Positions 18,164 to 26,798 of a stretch of 64,000 nucleotides of DNA are shown one piece after another; position 1 is the stretch's first letter, and each line of letters begins with the position of its first letter. Made by a program: the position numbers and the translations under genes. Source of the DNA: Geothrix edaphica. GTDB lineage: Bacteria; Acidobacteriota; Holophagae; Holophagales; Holophagaceae. The stretch is taken from assembly GCF_030268045.1 (NCBI RefSeq), contig NZ_BSDC01000001.1, positions 992,001 through 1,056,000 of the forward strand, written 5' to 3'. The notes under the pieces are model-generated. The model saw only the letters and a list, made by a program, of their open reading frames with translations. It had not been told where the DNA came from and searched no databases.

Positions 18164-19396
18164 TCAGGCGGTCTTCAGGGCCCGGCCGCAGTACCCGACC
18201 CTCTGGGACTTGGTGAACTTGAACTGGAACTGGTCGCTCACCCGTCCCGTGAGCAGCAGCTTGAGGAAGGCCCAGGTGAAGATCCGGGGCTGCACGCCCC
18301 GCACCACCTCGACGGCGAGGTGGTGCCGGGCACACAGATCCTTGAGCTCCGCGGGCTTCAGGAACAGGTCGTAGACATGCATGTGCTTGGGGGTGTTCTT
18401 GACGAACCATTCGACGCCCTTGATGGCAATGAGCCAGCTGATGGGAGTCCGATTGAACGTATGGAAGAAGAAGAAGCCGCCGGGCCTGAGGACCCTGGAG
18501 GCTTCCCGCAGGACGGCATCCCGTTCGACCAGATGCTCGAGGAAGTCCATCATGCAGATCGCGTCGAAGCGTCCGGCGGGAAGGGACAGCACCCGCGCAT
18601 CCATCGAGCGGTAGATCACGGAACGAGTCGTGTCGTGTCGATGGGCCACCGCCAGGCTGTCCCGGGAGAGATCGATCCCGGTGACCGCATGGCCGGCCTC
18701 CGCCAGGGGATTGGCGAGGAACCCGGCCCCGCAGGCTACATCCAGGATGGTGAGGGGCGGCTCGCCAAAATGCGCCTGCAGTTCCGACAGCACCCAGGAG
18801 GTCCTGAGGCGGGACTCCGCCCTCAACAGGGCGACCGGATCATCGGTGGCTGTGTACCATCTTTCGCCCAGCTCATCGTAGAGGGTGTTGTTGATGCCGG
18901 GCCTCGTGCTCTCCCGTCGCTTGCGGGTCGACCAGTAGACGACCTGGAACACCAGGAATCCGGACACGGCGAGGCACTGGAACAGAAGCATCGCCCTTGC
19001 CGAGGCCAGAGCCGGTGTGGGAATTCCCTTCAAAGGTATGGCCCCCGTGCTGATCCAGAGCAGGGCCGTGGCGATCAGGACCAGGGGATGCAGGATGAAC
19101 AGGACGGCATGCACCCAATGCTCCCCCCCGGGGCATAGGCGCTGGTGGAGGAACTCATCCTTGGTGATCAGGAGGCAGGAGAGCACGGCCAGCACCCCGT
19201 AGAGGCCGAGGTTCGAGGCCACCGGGGGGAGTAGGAGCGGGCAGGCGAGGCAGGCCAGGAACACCGAAGTGTCCAGGGCGTGCCCCATCCACTCACCACG
19301 GGGCAGGGTCCTCCGGCGGTGGAACCAGAACTCGTCCACCCCCATGGCGAGCCCCTGGAGGCCGAAAGGCAGGGACCAGAGCAGCAATCCGTTCAC
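18164..19396 (-). CDS. Fusion of a His-rich membrane domain and a UbiG-like methyltransferase
   Basis: A 410-residue protein in two parts. Residues 1-155 form about four hydrophobic helices with repeated acidic/His clusters: DEFWFH (21-26), KDEFLH (79-84) and [13 protein letters not shown] (His93, His97, His103). Residues about 165-405 are a class I methyltransferase with motif [12 protein letters not shown] (217-227), GIDLS, and a C-terminal half like UbiG O-methyltransferases ([17 protein letters not shown], then [12 protein letters not shown]). The GTG start at 19396 overlaps the polyketide synthase stop as GTGA, so the two proteins are almost certainly made together. The likely substrate is a phenolic lipid from that synthase. 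The membrane domain is not one I can name. Confidence 0.82.
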   Translation of the reverse strand: MNGLLLWSLPFGLQGLAMGVDEFWFHRRRTLPRGEWMGHALDTSVFLACLACPLLLPPVASNLGLYGVLAVLSCLLITKDEFLHQRLCPGGEHWVHAVLFILHPLVLIATALLWISTGAIPLKGIPTPALASARAMLLFQCLAVSGFLVFQVVYWSTRKRRESTRPGINNTLYDELGERWYTATDDPVALLRAESRLRTSWVLSELQAHFGEPPLTILDVACGAGFLANPLAEAGHAVTGIDLSRDSLAVAHRHDTTRSVIYRSMDARVLSLPAGRFDAICMMDFLEHLVERDAVLREASRVLRPGGFFFFHTFNRTPISWLIAIKGVEWFVKNTPKHMHVYDLFLKPAELKDLCARHHLAVEVVRGVQPRIFTWAFLKLLLTGRVSDQFQFKFTKSQRVGYCGRALKTA

Positions 19397-20553
19397 GCGC
19401 TTTTCCGAAGAAGGGCGCCGGAGATGGTCAGCCCGGGCCCGAAGGCCAGGGAGACGATCAGGGTGCCGGGTTGGACAGCTCCATCCTCCAGGATGGCCTT
19501 CCACACATGGGGCAGCGTCGCGGAGGACATGTTTCCGAAATCGCCCAGGATGGCATTGCTGGCCTGGATCTGCTCCGGGCGCAGACCGAGGTGCTCCGCG
19601 ATTTCGTCGATGATCCGGGGACCGCCGGGATGGATGGCGAAGAGGGCTGCCTCGCACAGCTGGGCCGTGGTCAAGCCTGCGGTGGCGGCCAGGCGGTCCA
19701 GGAATGCTCCCAGGCCGGCGCGGATGTGGTCCGGGACCTTGCGGGAAAGGGTCATCAACATCCCGAAGTCGGAGACCATCCAGCTCATGGCGTCCTCCGT
19801 GTTCGGCACGATCTCCTCGCGGGTGGCGATCAGTTCCAGGCCGTTCGCGACCGGAGGCCCTTCCCCCATCCGCGAGGCGGAGTACCGGATCACGCCATCC
19901 GCGAACAGGGTCTGCACCACCAGCTGTTCGGGCAGATGCTGGGTCGGATCCATGTGCAGGGTGCACAGCTCGGTGTGGACGATATCCACCCGGGCCTTGC
20001 CCCTTTCCACAAATCCCGCGGCCATTCGGATGGCGGGCAGCGAGGCGTAGCAGCCCATGTGGTAGGCGTGGATCACCTCGGTGGACTGCCCCCAGTCGCG
20101 CTTGGCCACCAGCCGCTGGGCCCCGCTGGGTGAGACATATCCCGTGCAGGTGACATGGATGAGCACTGGCGGCGGGTCTGCCTCCTCGGCGTAGAACTGG
20201 TCGAAGGCGAGGCCGCTGACCTCCCGGAAGAAACGGCTCCGCTCGCCGCAGGGCTTGCCCGACGGATATTCCTTGAGCCGGAAGATCCGCATGCGATCCC
20301 AGTCGGTGTGGGTGAAGTCATCCAGGGCGGAGTTGCGGGAACGGATCCGATCCGTGCTGCAGCCGAAGCGCATGACCAGCTTCCGGTATTTCCGGGTGAT
20401 GGCCTCTCGCGCTTCGTCCGTGGTCGGTTTCTGAAGGGTGATTTCCGCCTGGGCGTGGGCCGCGGCGATCCATTCCAGGATCGCGCCCTGCCCCGAGTGG
20501 TGTTTGGGCGGCTGGCTCTGGAAACTGTGCAGGAGGACCGGAGAGTGAGTCAT
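19393..20553 (-). CDS. Type III polyketide synthase (chalcone/stilbene synthase family)
   Basis: Homodimeric ketosynthase that extends an acyl-CoA starter with malonyl-CoA and cyclises it, typically to alkylresorcinols or alkylpyrones in bacteria. The 386-residue protein has the Cys-His-Asn triad: Cys168 (HMGCYASLP), His308 (FAIHPGGP) and Asn341 (GNMSSAT). The C-terminal AFGPGLT loop is also characteristic. The ATG at 20553 has GGAAG 8 bp upstream; a TTG at 20565 is an alternative. It is the first gene of the leftward block and is coupled by a 4-bp overlap to a UbiG-like methyltransferase fusion. The A+T-rich region upstream is unlike the rest of the window. Confidence 0.93.
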   Translation of the reverse strand: MTHSPVLLHSFQSQPPKHHSGQGAILEWIAAAHAQAEITLQKPTTDEAREAITRKYRKLVMRFGCSTDRIRSRNSALDDFTHTDWDRMRIFRLKEYPSGKPCGERSRFFREVSGLAFDQFYAEEADPPPVLIHVTCTGYVSPSGAQRLVAKRDWGQSTEVIHAYHMGCYASLPAIRMAAGFVERGKARVDIVHTELCTLHMDPTQHLPEQLVVQTLFADGVIRYSASRMGEGPPVANGLELIATREEIVPNTEDAMSWMVSDFGMLMTLSRKVPDHIRAGLGAFLDRLAATAGLTTAQLCEAALFAIHPGGPRIIDEIAEHLGLRPEQIQASNAILGDFGNMSSATLPHVWKAILEDGAVQPGTLIVSLAFGPGLTISGALLRKSA

Positions 20554-20570
20554 CTGCACTTCCAAGCATT

Positions 20571-20599
20571 TTGTGAACCAAACTATAACCTATTATATT
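20571..20599 (+). promoter_or_regulatory. Predicted promoter in A+T-rich divergent region
   Basis: TTGTGA, a 17-bp spacer and TATATT match the sigma70 consensus on the plus strand, pointing at the 58-codon gene at 20796. A perfect TATAAT lies on the opposite strand at 20592-20597, properly placed to serve the polyketide synthase operon, but without a good -35. The surrounding 40 bp are nearly all A and T, in a chromosome otherwise about two thirds G+C. Confidence 0.5.
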
Positions 20600-20795
20600 G
20601 TAATAATTAAATAATACAAACCAACGGCTGCCCAAGGGCATTGAATCAACATGAAACACCGACGCCTTCAATTTGAAGGCCGATCCCAGCTCCAGGCGGC
20701 AACCTGGCCGGCCGGGTGGTTGAGGTCTCCTCCTCACAACTTGACGGCGCAACCCGCTTTTATGCCCTATATTCCTCAAGGGAGGGGAACGGAAG
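20600..20795 (+). other. Leader region with short palindrome upstream of the 58-codon gene
   Basis: About 200 bp lie between the predicted promoter and the small gene. A perfect palindrome GCCTTCAA-T-TTGAAGGC occupies 20664-20680. An in-frame ATG at 20651 opens a 96-codon frame, but it lacks a ribosome site and has a shadow-like composition. The segment could be an untranslated leader or carry an operator. Confidence 0.35.
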
Positions 20796-20972
20796 ATGAA
20801 TCGACGGATCAGCCAGACCCCCTTGAACTACGACCGCGAAGCTGGGACCGAGCGACGCGCCCTGCGTTCTCGAGGCGACCGCCGCCGCCACGGTCGGGCC
20901 CTCCGCATCTTCTTCATTCCGCTGGACATGTTGGTGCATAAGCTGCGCAGCCGCACCCTGGTCGTATTCTGA
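20796..20972 (+). CDS. Small basic protein, 58 residues
   Basis: A short frame with a strong ribosome site (GGGAGGGGAACGGAAG before the ATG) and a downstream stop at 20970. The product is Arg-rich (RRALRSRGDRRRHGRALR) and ends in a hydrophobic-basic tail (IFFIPLDMLVHKLRSR). I recognise no family. It is divergent from the polyketide synthase across an A+T-rich promoter and convergent with the YchJ-like gene. Its position suggests a regulator or accessory peptide, but nucleic-acid binding is only a guess from charge. Confidence 0.5.
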   Translation: MNRRISQTPLNYDREAGTERRALRSRGDRRRHGRALRIFFIPLDMLVHKLRSRTLVVF

Positions 20973-20985
20973 ACGGCCGGGCCTG

Positions 20986-21384
20986 CTAGGACTTCACCAC
21001 GCCGTCGACGTACACCCAGCGGCCATTCTCCCGTGCGAAGGTGCTGGTCTCGATGTGGAGGGTGCGCCGGCCGTTGGCCTGGAGGCTGGCGTGGAAGGTG
21101 ACGATGCCGGTGTCGTCGGCCTTGCCGCCCTTCTCTTTGGCGATGATCTTCAGGCCCACGCAGCTGACGGACTTGCAGTAGGTGGCAAGCTCCTCCCGGT
21201 TCTCCTCGGCGCGCTTGTCCTCGGGGCGGGTGGCGATCAGGTAGTCCACCTTGCCGAGGGCATAGGCGGAGAAGCGGGAGCGCATGAGCTGCTCGGCGGT
21301 CTCGGGCTGGGCCATCCCCGCGTGATACGGGCCGCAGCAGCGGTCATAGGGCTTCTTGGAAGTGCAGGGGCAGGGGCGGGACAT
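20986..21384 (-). CDS. YchJ-like protein with SEC-C zinc motif
   Basis: A 132-residue member of the YchJ/UPF0225 family. The N-terminal metal-binding signature CPCTSKKPYDRCCGPYH is the SEC-C motif found at the end of SecA, and the remainder (LMRSRFSAYALGKVDYLIAT, and the terminal GRWVYVDG) is the typical NTF2-like YchJ domain. The function is unknown in all organisms. A GAGG site precedes the ATG. It lies 19 bp after the BNR-repeat gene and is probably co-transcribed with it. Confidence 0.9.
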   Translation of the reverse strand: MSRPCPCTSKKPYDRCCGPYHAGMAQPETAEQLMRSRFSAYALGKVDYLIATRPEDKRAEENREELATYCKSVSCVGLKIIAKEKGGKADDTGIVTFHASLQANGRRTLHIETSTFARENGRWVYVDGVVKS

Positions 21385-21403
21385 GGATCCTCTCTTGGGA
21401 CGG

Positions 21404-24133
21404 TCAGCGGGTTTCGATGCCGGGGGCGATGGTGACCTGGACCTTCTGCTGCACCTTGGCGGCGCCCAGAGTCAGGGTGGCAGTGTAGGTGCCGGGGCGC
21501 ACGAACTTGTCGGGGCCCAGGCCGCCGTACTCGGTGAGCAGGGTCTTGGTCGGGCGCAGGTTCCAGGCCACCCGTCCCAGGCCCGGCGTACGGGGCAGGG
21601 GGAAGGTGGCCACGGGCTGGCCTTCGGCATTGGTGATCGAAAGGCTGGGAGCCTCGTCGCCCAGGTCGCGGATCCAGTAGGTGAGCACCGCGCCCTCGGG
21701 CGGGTTCTCCCCGCGATAGATGCCCCTGCCGGCTGAGTCCTCCCAGCCGGGCAGCAGATAGGCGCCTTCCGCGGGACGCACGGGGAAGAGCTCCAGCGGC
21801 TTGGCGGCGACCTCGGCGGTGAGGGCCTCCAGGGGCGAGATGTCGTCCAGTACATAGAGGCTGCGGCCGTGGGTGGCGATGACGAGATCACGCTCCCGGG
21901 GCTGGATCTGAAGGTCGTCCACAGCCACGGCGGGCAGGCCGCCGAGCTTCACCCAGTTCGCACCCCGGTCCAGGCTCGCGTACAGGCCGGCCTCGGTGCC
22001 TGCATAGAGCAGGTCCGGGTTCACCGGATCTTCCCGGACCACCTTCACGGGCACGTCCGGAGGCAGGTTGGCGGCGAGGCTCTGCCAGGTGCGTCCGCTG
22101 TCGGCCGTGCGGTAGACCAGGGGGGCGTAGAGGCCGGCCCGGTGGGCGTCCACGGCCAGGTAGGCCACCTTGGCGTCGCGCCTTCCGGGCTCGATGCGGC
22201 TCATCCACTGGCCGCGGGCCGGCGTGGGCACGAAGGCGCTGAGGTCCGTCCAGTGGCCGCCGTCGTCCTCGGTGAGCCAGAGCTTACCGTCGTCCGTGCC
22301 GGCCCAGAGCAGTCCGGCCTTCACGGGCGACTCCGCCAGGGTGTACACCACGCCGTAGGTCTCGGCGCCGCTGCCCGTGGCCGTGGTCTTCTGGGGGTCC
22401 CGAGTCGAGAGGTCGGGGCTGATGACCTTCCAGTTCTCCCCGCGGTCCGTCAGGCGGAAGATCCGGTTGCCGCCCAGGTACAGGGCGCCCTTGTCGTGGC
22501 TGCTGCCGAAGAGTGGCGCGTTCCAGTTGAAGCGGAAGGCGGGCTGGCCCTCGGCCGGGTTGGGGCGCAGCGTCTTCAGCTCGCCGGTGCGGAGGTTGAA
22601 GCGGTGCAGCATGCCCTCCTGGCTCTCGGCGTAGATCAGATCGGGGTCCTGGGAATCGAAGGCGCAGGAGAAGCCGTCGCCCCCGCCGATATTGGTCCAG
22701 TCGGAGTTGAGGATCCCGTCCTTGGAGCGGGTGCGGCTGGGGCCCACCCAGTTGAGGTTGTCCTGGAGGCCACCGGCGATGCGGTAGGGCGTGCTGTCAT
22801 CAAGGGTGATGCGGTAGAACTGGCCCGCAGGGATGCTGTTCAGGTGGAGCCAGGCCTGGCCGGCCTCGTAGCTCTGGTACACGCCGCCATCCGTGCCCAG
22901 CAGCAGCCGAGGTGAGACGGGTGGCAGCGCCGGCTCGCCGGGCGCGGGGGGTTCCACCTTCGGGGGATCGGCCTTGGGGAAGGCCAGGGCATGGCAGTCT
23001 GCATGGACCTTGCCGAAGAGGTCCTCCCGGAAGCTGCGGCCCCCGTTGTCCGAGACGTGCAGCATGTAGCCCGCCACGTAGACCCGCTGGGGATTCACCG
23101 GGTCGATGCGGAGCTGGCTGAAGTAGAAGGGGCGGGGGTTCAGCGCGTTCATGCGGATCCAGCTCTCCCCGCCGTCTTCGGAGCGGAACACGCCGCCGGC
23201 GCGGCTCAGGAGGTCGTCGATGCCCACGGTGCCGCCCTGGTCGCTCTGGACCACCGCCATCACGACGTTCGGGTTGCTGCGGGAGACATCCAGGCCGATG
23301 CGACCGGTGAGTGTGGGCAGGCCCTTCCCGAGCTTGCGCCAAGTGGCTCCGCCGTCGGTGCTTCGGTAGATGCCGCCGACATCCTGCCCCTCCGAGGCGG
23401 CGATGCCACAGCTGAAGGACCAGGGGGTGCGCTGCCGCGCGTAGAGGGTGGCGTAGAGGGTATCCGGGGTCGAGGGATCCAGGACCACATCGCCGCAGCC
23501 CACGCGGATGTCCAGGCCGCCGGGAGCCTTGAGGACGGCCTTCCAGGTCTTCCCGGCGTCGGTGGTCTTGAAGAGCCCCCGCTCGCCGCCGGGGTTCCAC
23601 AGATCGCCCATCACCGCCACCCAGGCGATGGCGGGGTCCTTGGGATGGACCACGACCCGCGGGATGGCCCTGCTGCCCTCCAGGCCCGCCCGGGCCCAGG
23701 TGGCGCCGCCGTCTGTGGAGCGGTAGACGCCGTTGCCCCAGCCGGAGCTGTTGCGGTCGTTGGCCTCTCCCGTTCCGACCCAAAGCACCTTCGGATCTGA
23801 AGGGGCCACAGCCACGGCACCGATGGACTGAACGGGCTGCTTGTCGAAGAGGGGGGAGAAGGTGGCGCCCGCATTGGCGGTCTTCCAGACGCCTCCCGTG
23901 GCCAGGCCCACGTAGAACGTGTCGGGGCTTGCCGGATCCACGGCGATGTCGGAAACCCGGCCGCCCATGATGGCGGGCCCGAGGCTGCGGGCCTTCAGGG
24001 CCGCGAGACGGGCCGCATCCACGACCGGCCCCTGCGCTTTCGGGGCGGGCGCGGGTACCTTGCCCTTCGGGCCAGCCGTCAGCGAGGCGCAGAGCAGAAG
24101 GGCGGACAGCAGGCGCGGAAGGCTGGCGGGCAT
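21404..24133 (-). CDS. Secreted BNR/sortilin-type beta-propeller protein
   Basis: A 909-residue exported protein with an N-terminal signal peptide (LPRLLSALLLCASLTA). At least nine Asp-box repeats of the S-x-D-G-G-x-T-W type are visible (STDGGATW twice, TTDAGKTW, SEDGGESW, TADSGRTW and others), as in VPS10/sortilin-like and xyloglucanase-like propellers. The last 150 residues form a different, probably Ig-like, domain. Such proteins are common in Acidobacteriota and are often labelled glycosyl hydrolases without activity data; no catalytic residues can be named. A GAGG precedes the ATG. Upstream is hutU, downstream the YchJ-like gene. Confidence 0.88.
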   Translation of the reverse strand: MPASLPRLLSALLLCASLTAGPKGKVPAPAPKAQGPVVDAARLAALKARSLGPAIMGGRVSDIAVDPASPDTFYVGLATGGVWKTANAGATFSPLFDKQPVQSIGAVAVAPSDPKVLWVGTGEANDRNSSGWGNGVYRSTDGGATWARAGLEGSRAIPRVVVHPKDPAIAWVAVMGDLWNPGGERGLFKTTDAGKTWKAVLKAPGGLDIRVGCGDVVLDPSTPDTLYATLYARQRTPWSFSCGIAASEGQDVGGIYRSTDGGATWRKLGKGLPTLTGRIGLDVSRSNPNVVMAVVQSDQGGTVGIDDLLSRAGGVFRSEDGGESWIRMNALNPRPFYFSQLRIDPVNPQRVYVAGYMLHVSDNGGRSFREDLFGKVHADCHALAFPKADPPKVEPPAPGEPALPPVSPRLLLGTDGGVYQSYEAGQAWLHLNSIPAGQFYRITLDDSTPYRIAGGLQDNLNWVGPSRTRSKDGILNSDWTNIGGGDGFSCAFDSQDPDLIYAESQEGMLHRFNLRTGELKTLRPNPAEGQPAFRFNWNAPLFGSSHDKGALYLGGNRIFRLTDRGENWKVISPDLSTRDPQKTTATGSGAETYGVVYTLAESPVKAGLLWAGTDDGKLWLTEDDGGHWTDLSAFVPTPARGQWMSRIEPGRRDAKVAYLAVDAHRAGLYAPLVYRTADSGRTWQSLAANLPPDVPVKVVREDPVNPDLLYAGTEAGLYASLDRGANWVKLGGLPAVAVDDLQIQPRERDLVIATHGRSLYVLDDISPLEALTAEVAAKPLELFPVRPAEGAYLLPGWEDSAGRGIYRGENPPEGAVLTYWIRDLGDEAPSLSITNAEGQPVATFPLPRTPGLGRVAWNLRPTKTLLTEYGGLGPDKFVRPGTYTATLTLGAAKVQQKVQVTIAPGIETR

Positions 24134-24199
24134 GGAGACCTCGTCGGGAAGATCCGCCAGCTTACCGCAGGGCTTGAGGTATCCGCTGATCCAGTGGCA

Positions 24200-25864
24200 T
24201 CAGCCCTTCATGGGGATGTGCAGGCCGATGGTCTCGGCATGCTCGCGGGCGGTTTCGTAGCCGGCATCGGCATGGCGGAAGACGCCCATGGCGGGGTCGT
24301 TCCAGAGCACGCGGGCGATGCAGCGGTCCGCGCGATCGGTGCCGTCGGCCACGATGACCACGCCGCTGTGCTGGCTGTAGCCCATGCCCACGCCGCCGCC
24401 ATGATGGAAGCTCACCCAGGAGGCGCCGCCGCCCACGGCGGTCATGGCGTTGAGCAGCGGCCAGTCGCTGACGGCATCGGAGCCGTCCTTCATGGCCTCG
24501 GTCTCGCGGTTGGGGCTGGCCACGCTGCCGCTGTCCAGGTGGTCGCGGCCGATGACGATGGGCGCCTTCACCTTGCCGGTGCGGACCAGCTCGTTGAACT
24601 TCAGGCCCGCCAGGTGGCGCTCACCGGCGCCGATCCAGCAGATGCGGGCGGGCAGGCCCTGGAAGGCGATCTTCTCTTTGGCGGCCTTGAGCCAGCGGAT
24701 CATGCCTTCGTTCTCGGGAAACAGCTCCATCATGGCGGCGTCCGTCACCGCGATGTCCTCGGGATCGCCCGACAGGGCCGCCCAGCGGAAGGGGCCGATG
24801 CCCTTGCAGAAGAGGGGCCGGATGAAGGCGGGCACGAAGCCCGGGAAGGCAAAGGCGTTCTCGAAGCCGGCCCGCTTGGCCTGGGCGCGGATGTTGTTGC
24901 CGTAGTCGAAGGTGACGGCGCCGCGACGCTGGAACTCGACCATGGCTTCGACATGGGTCCGCATGGACGCCAGGGCCCGCTCCACGTAGGCCTCGGGCTC
25001 CTCCTTGCGCAGGATGGCGGCCTGTTCCAGCGAGAGCCCCGCGGGGATGTAGCCGTTGTATTCGTCGTGGGCGCTGGTCTGGTCCGTGACGAGGTCAGGC
25101 TGGAAGCCGCGCTTGAGGATCTCGGGCAGGAGCTCCGCGGCGTTGCCCAGCAGGCCGATGCTCCGGGCCTCGTGGGCGTCCACGTACTGCTGCACCAGGG
25201 TCAGGGCCGTGTCCAGGTTGTCGGTCCACTCGTCCAGGTAGCGGGTGTCCAGGCGCTTCTGGATGCGGGTCTGGTCCACCTCGATGCAGAGGGCCACCCC
25301 GCCGTTCATGGTGACGGACAGGGGCTGGGCGCCGCCCATGCCGCCCAGGCCGGCCGTGAGGGTCCAGGTGCCGGCCAGTGTCCCGTTGAAGTGCTGGCGG
25401 GCGGCTTCGGCGAAAGTTTCGTACGTGCCCTGCACGATGCCCTGGCTGCCGATGTAGATCCAGCTGCCGGCGGTCATCTGGCCGTACATCATCAGGCCCT
25501 TCTGATCCAGTTCGCGGAAGTGCTCCCAGGTGGCCCATTTCGGAACCAGGTTGGAGTTGGCGATGAGGACGCGGGGCGCGTCGGGATGGGTCTTCACCAC
25601 ACCCACGGGCTTGCCGCTCTGCACCAGCAGGGTTTCGTCATCGTTCAGGTGCTTCAGCTCCTTCACGATCGCGTAGAAGCAGTCCCAGTTACGGGCCGCC
25701 TTGCCCAGGCCGCCGTAGACCACCAGGTCCTCGGGCCGCTCGGCCACCTCGGGATCCAGGTTGTTCATGAGCATGCGCAGCGCGGCCTCCTGGACCCAGC
25801 CCTTGCAGTGCAGGTGGGTGCCGCGGGGCGCGGTGATGATGGGGGCATCAGAGGCGGTGGTCAT
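24200..25864 (-). CDS. hutU: Urocanate hydratase
   Basis: Second step of histidine degradation, hydrating urocanate to imidazolonepropionate with tightly bound NAD. At 554 residues it is full length. It carries the family features [22 protein letters not shown], the [11 protein letters not shown] signature, and a conserved Cys in the RICW segment that probably corresponds to the active-site Cys of the Pseudomonas enzyme. hutH, hutI and hutG are not adjacent, so the pathway would have to be scattered. A GGAG precedes the ATG. It follows the ferredoxin-MBL gene by 51 bp. Confidence 0.96.
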   Translation of the reverse strand: MTTASDAPIITAPRGTHLHCKGWVQEAALRMLMNNLDPEVAERPEDLVVYGGLGKAARNWDCFYAIVKELKHLNDDETLLVQSGKPVGVVKTHPDAPRVLIANSNLVPKWATWEHFRELDQKGLMMYGQMTAGSWIYIGSQGIVQGTYETFAEAARQHFNGTLAGTWTLTAGLGGMGGAQPLSVTMNGGVALCIEVDQTRIQKRLDTRYLDEWTDNLDTALTLVQQYVDAHEARSIGLLGNAAELLPEILKRGFQPDLVTDQTSAHDEYNGYIPAGLSLEQAAILRKEEPEAYVERALASMRTHVEAMVEFQRRGAVTFDYGNNIRAQAKRAGFENAFAFPGFVPAFIRPLFCKGIGPFRWAALSGDPEDIAVTDAAMMELFPENEGMIRWLKAAKEKIAFQGLPARICWIGAGERHLAGLKFNELVRTGKVKAPIVIGRDHLDSGSVASPNRETEAMKDGSDAVSDWPLLNAMTAVGGGASWVSFHHGGGVGMGYSQHSGVVIVADGTDRADRCIARVLWNDPAMGVFRHADAGYETAREHAETIGLHIPMKG

Positions 25865-25915
25865 GGGGACTCCGGCGGAACCCCCTAGTTTCCCACGCCT
25901 TCCGAGGGATCGCGA

Positions 25916-26776
25916 TCAAGACCGCCGGAGGATGGCCAAGGCCCGTTCCAGTTCGGCCCTCATGGCGAGGGGAGAATCCGCATGGTGGATGCTCCCGTGG
26001 CCCGGCAACACCCAGGTGAAATCGAAGTCGAGCAGCCTTTCCAGACTGTCAAGCTGCTGCTCCCAGCTGTGCCAATTGTAGGTGCGGGAGGCTGAGAGGC
26101 GCCCTTTCTCCGGGTTCCACCACAGGTGGTCCCCCGTGAAGAGGAAGTCCCGGTACAACAGGCACACGCTCCCTGCCGTGTGCCCCGGCGTGGGGATCAG
26201 CAGCAGGTCATCGGCCAGGGGGATGGGCTCGCTGCCCTCCACCAGCCGTTCCGGCCAGGTCATCCCCTCGGCCCGGTGCATGACGCGCTCGCAGCCGAAC
26301 CGTGCGCGGTAGGCGGCGTGGTCCGCCACATCGTCCTGGTGGCTGAGCACCAGCATGGCCACGCCACCCAGGGCCTCCAGGTTCTTCATGAGCGGCTCGG
26401 CGGCCCGGGGCGAATCCATGAGCACGTTGCCCCTCGGCCGGCGGATCAGGTAGCTCCAGGCCCCGAAGCTCTTCTCGCTGGTGTAGCCGCAGAAGAAGAC
26501 ATCCTCAGCCAAGGGATGGGGGAAGGCCTTGGCGGCGGCGAGAAGTTCCACCTTGTCATCGGTGCCGATGGAGCCCACGGGACAGGCCACCAGGGCCATG
26601 GAGGCCCGGAGCCGCGATACGGAATCGCCGGGCTGGGCGTGGACCTTGGCGTGGTCGCCGCCGTCGGCGAAGGTCTCCGGCGCGAACTGGTAGCAGGTGC
26701 CGCAGTCGATACAGGTCCGGTCCACGAAAAAGGGGCCGGGGACGTTGTCGGATTGGGCCTCTGCACGGCGGGCCAT
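25916..26776 (-). CDS. Ferredoxin-metallo-beta-lactamase fusion protein
   Basis: A 286-residue protein. The first 80 residues hold a ferredoxin-like cluster motif CIDCGTCYQF with a later CPVG, and the rest is a metallo-beta-lactamase fold hydrolase. The metal motif is the unusual HQDDVADH in place of HxHxDH, followed by PTPGHTAGS, FTGDHLWW and LPGHGSIHH. Related fusions with HxDDVADH exist in cyanobacteria and plants, where the function is not settled. A GGAGG site precedes the ATG. It lies between an aldo/keto reductase and hutU on the same strand. Confidence 0.85.
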   Translation of the reverse strand: MARRAEAQSDNVPGPFFVDRTCIDCGTCYQFAPETFADGGDHAKVHAQPGDSVSRLRASMALVACPVGSIGTDDKVELLAAAKAFPHPLAEDVFFCGYTSEKSFGAWSYLIRRPRGNVLMDSPRAAEPLMKNLEALGGVAMLVLSHQDDVADHAAYRARFGCERVMHRAEGMTWPERLVEGSEPIPLADDLLLIPTPGHTAGSVCLLYRDFLFTGDHLWWNPEKGRLSASRTYNWHSWEQQLDSLERLLDFDFTWVLPGHGSIHHADSPLAMRAELERALAILRRS

Positions 26777-26798
26777 GGATCCCTCCGCACCTTGGATG

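Noticed and set aside
20651-20941. A 96-codon plus-strand frame upstream of YchJ
   Set aside because: No ribosome site, Pro/Arg-rich shadow composition, and it overlaps the better supported 58-codon gene in another frame.
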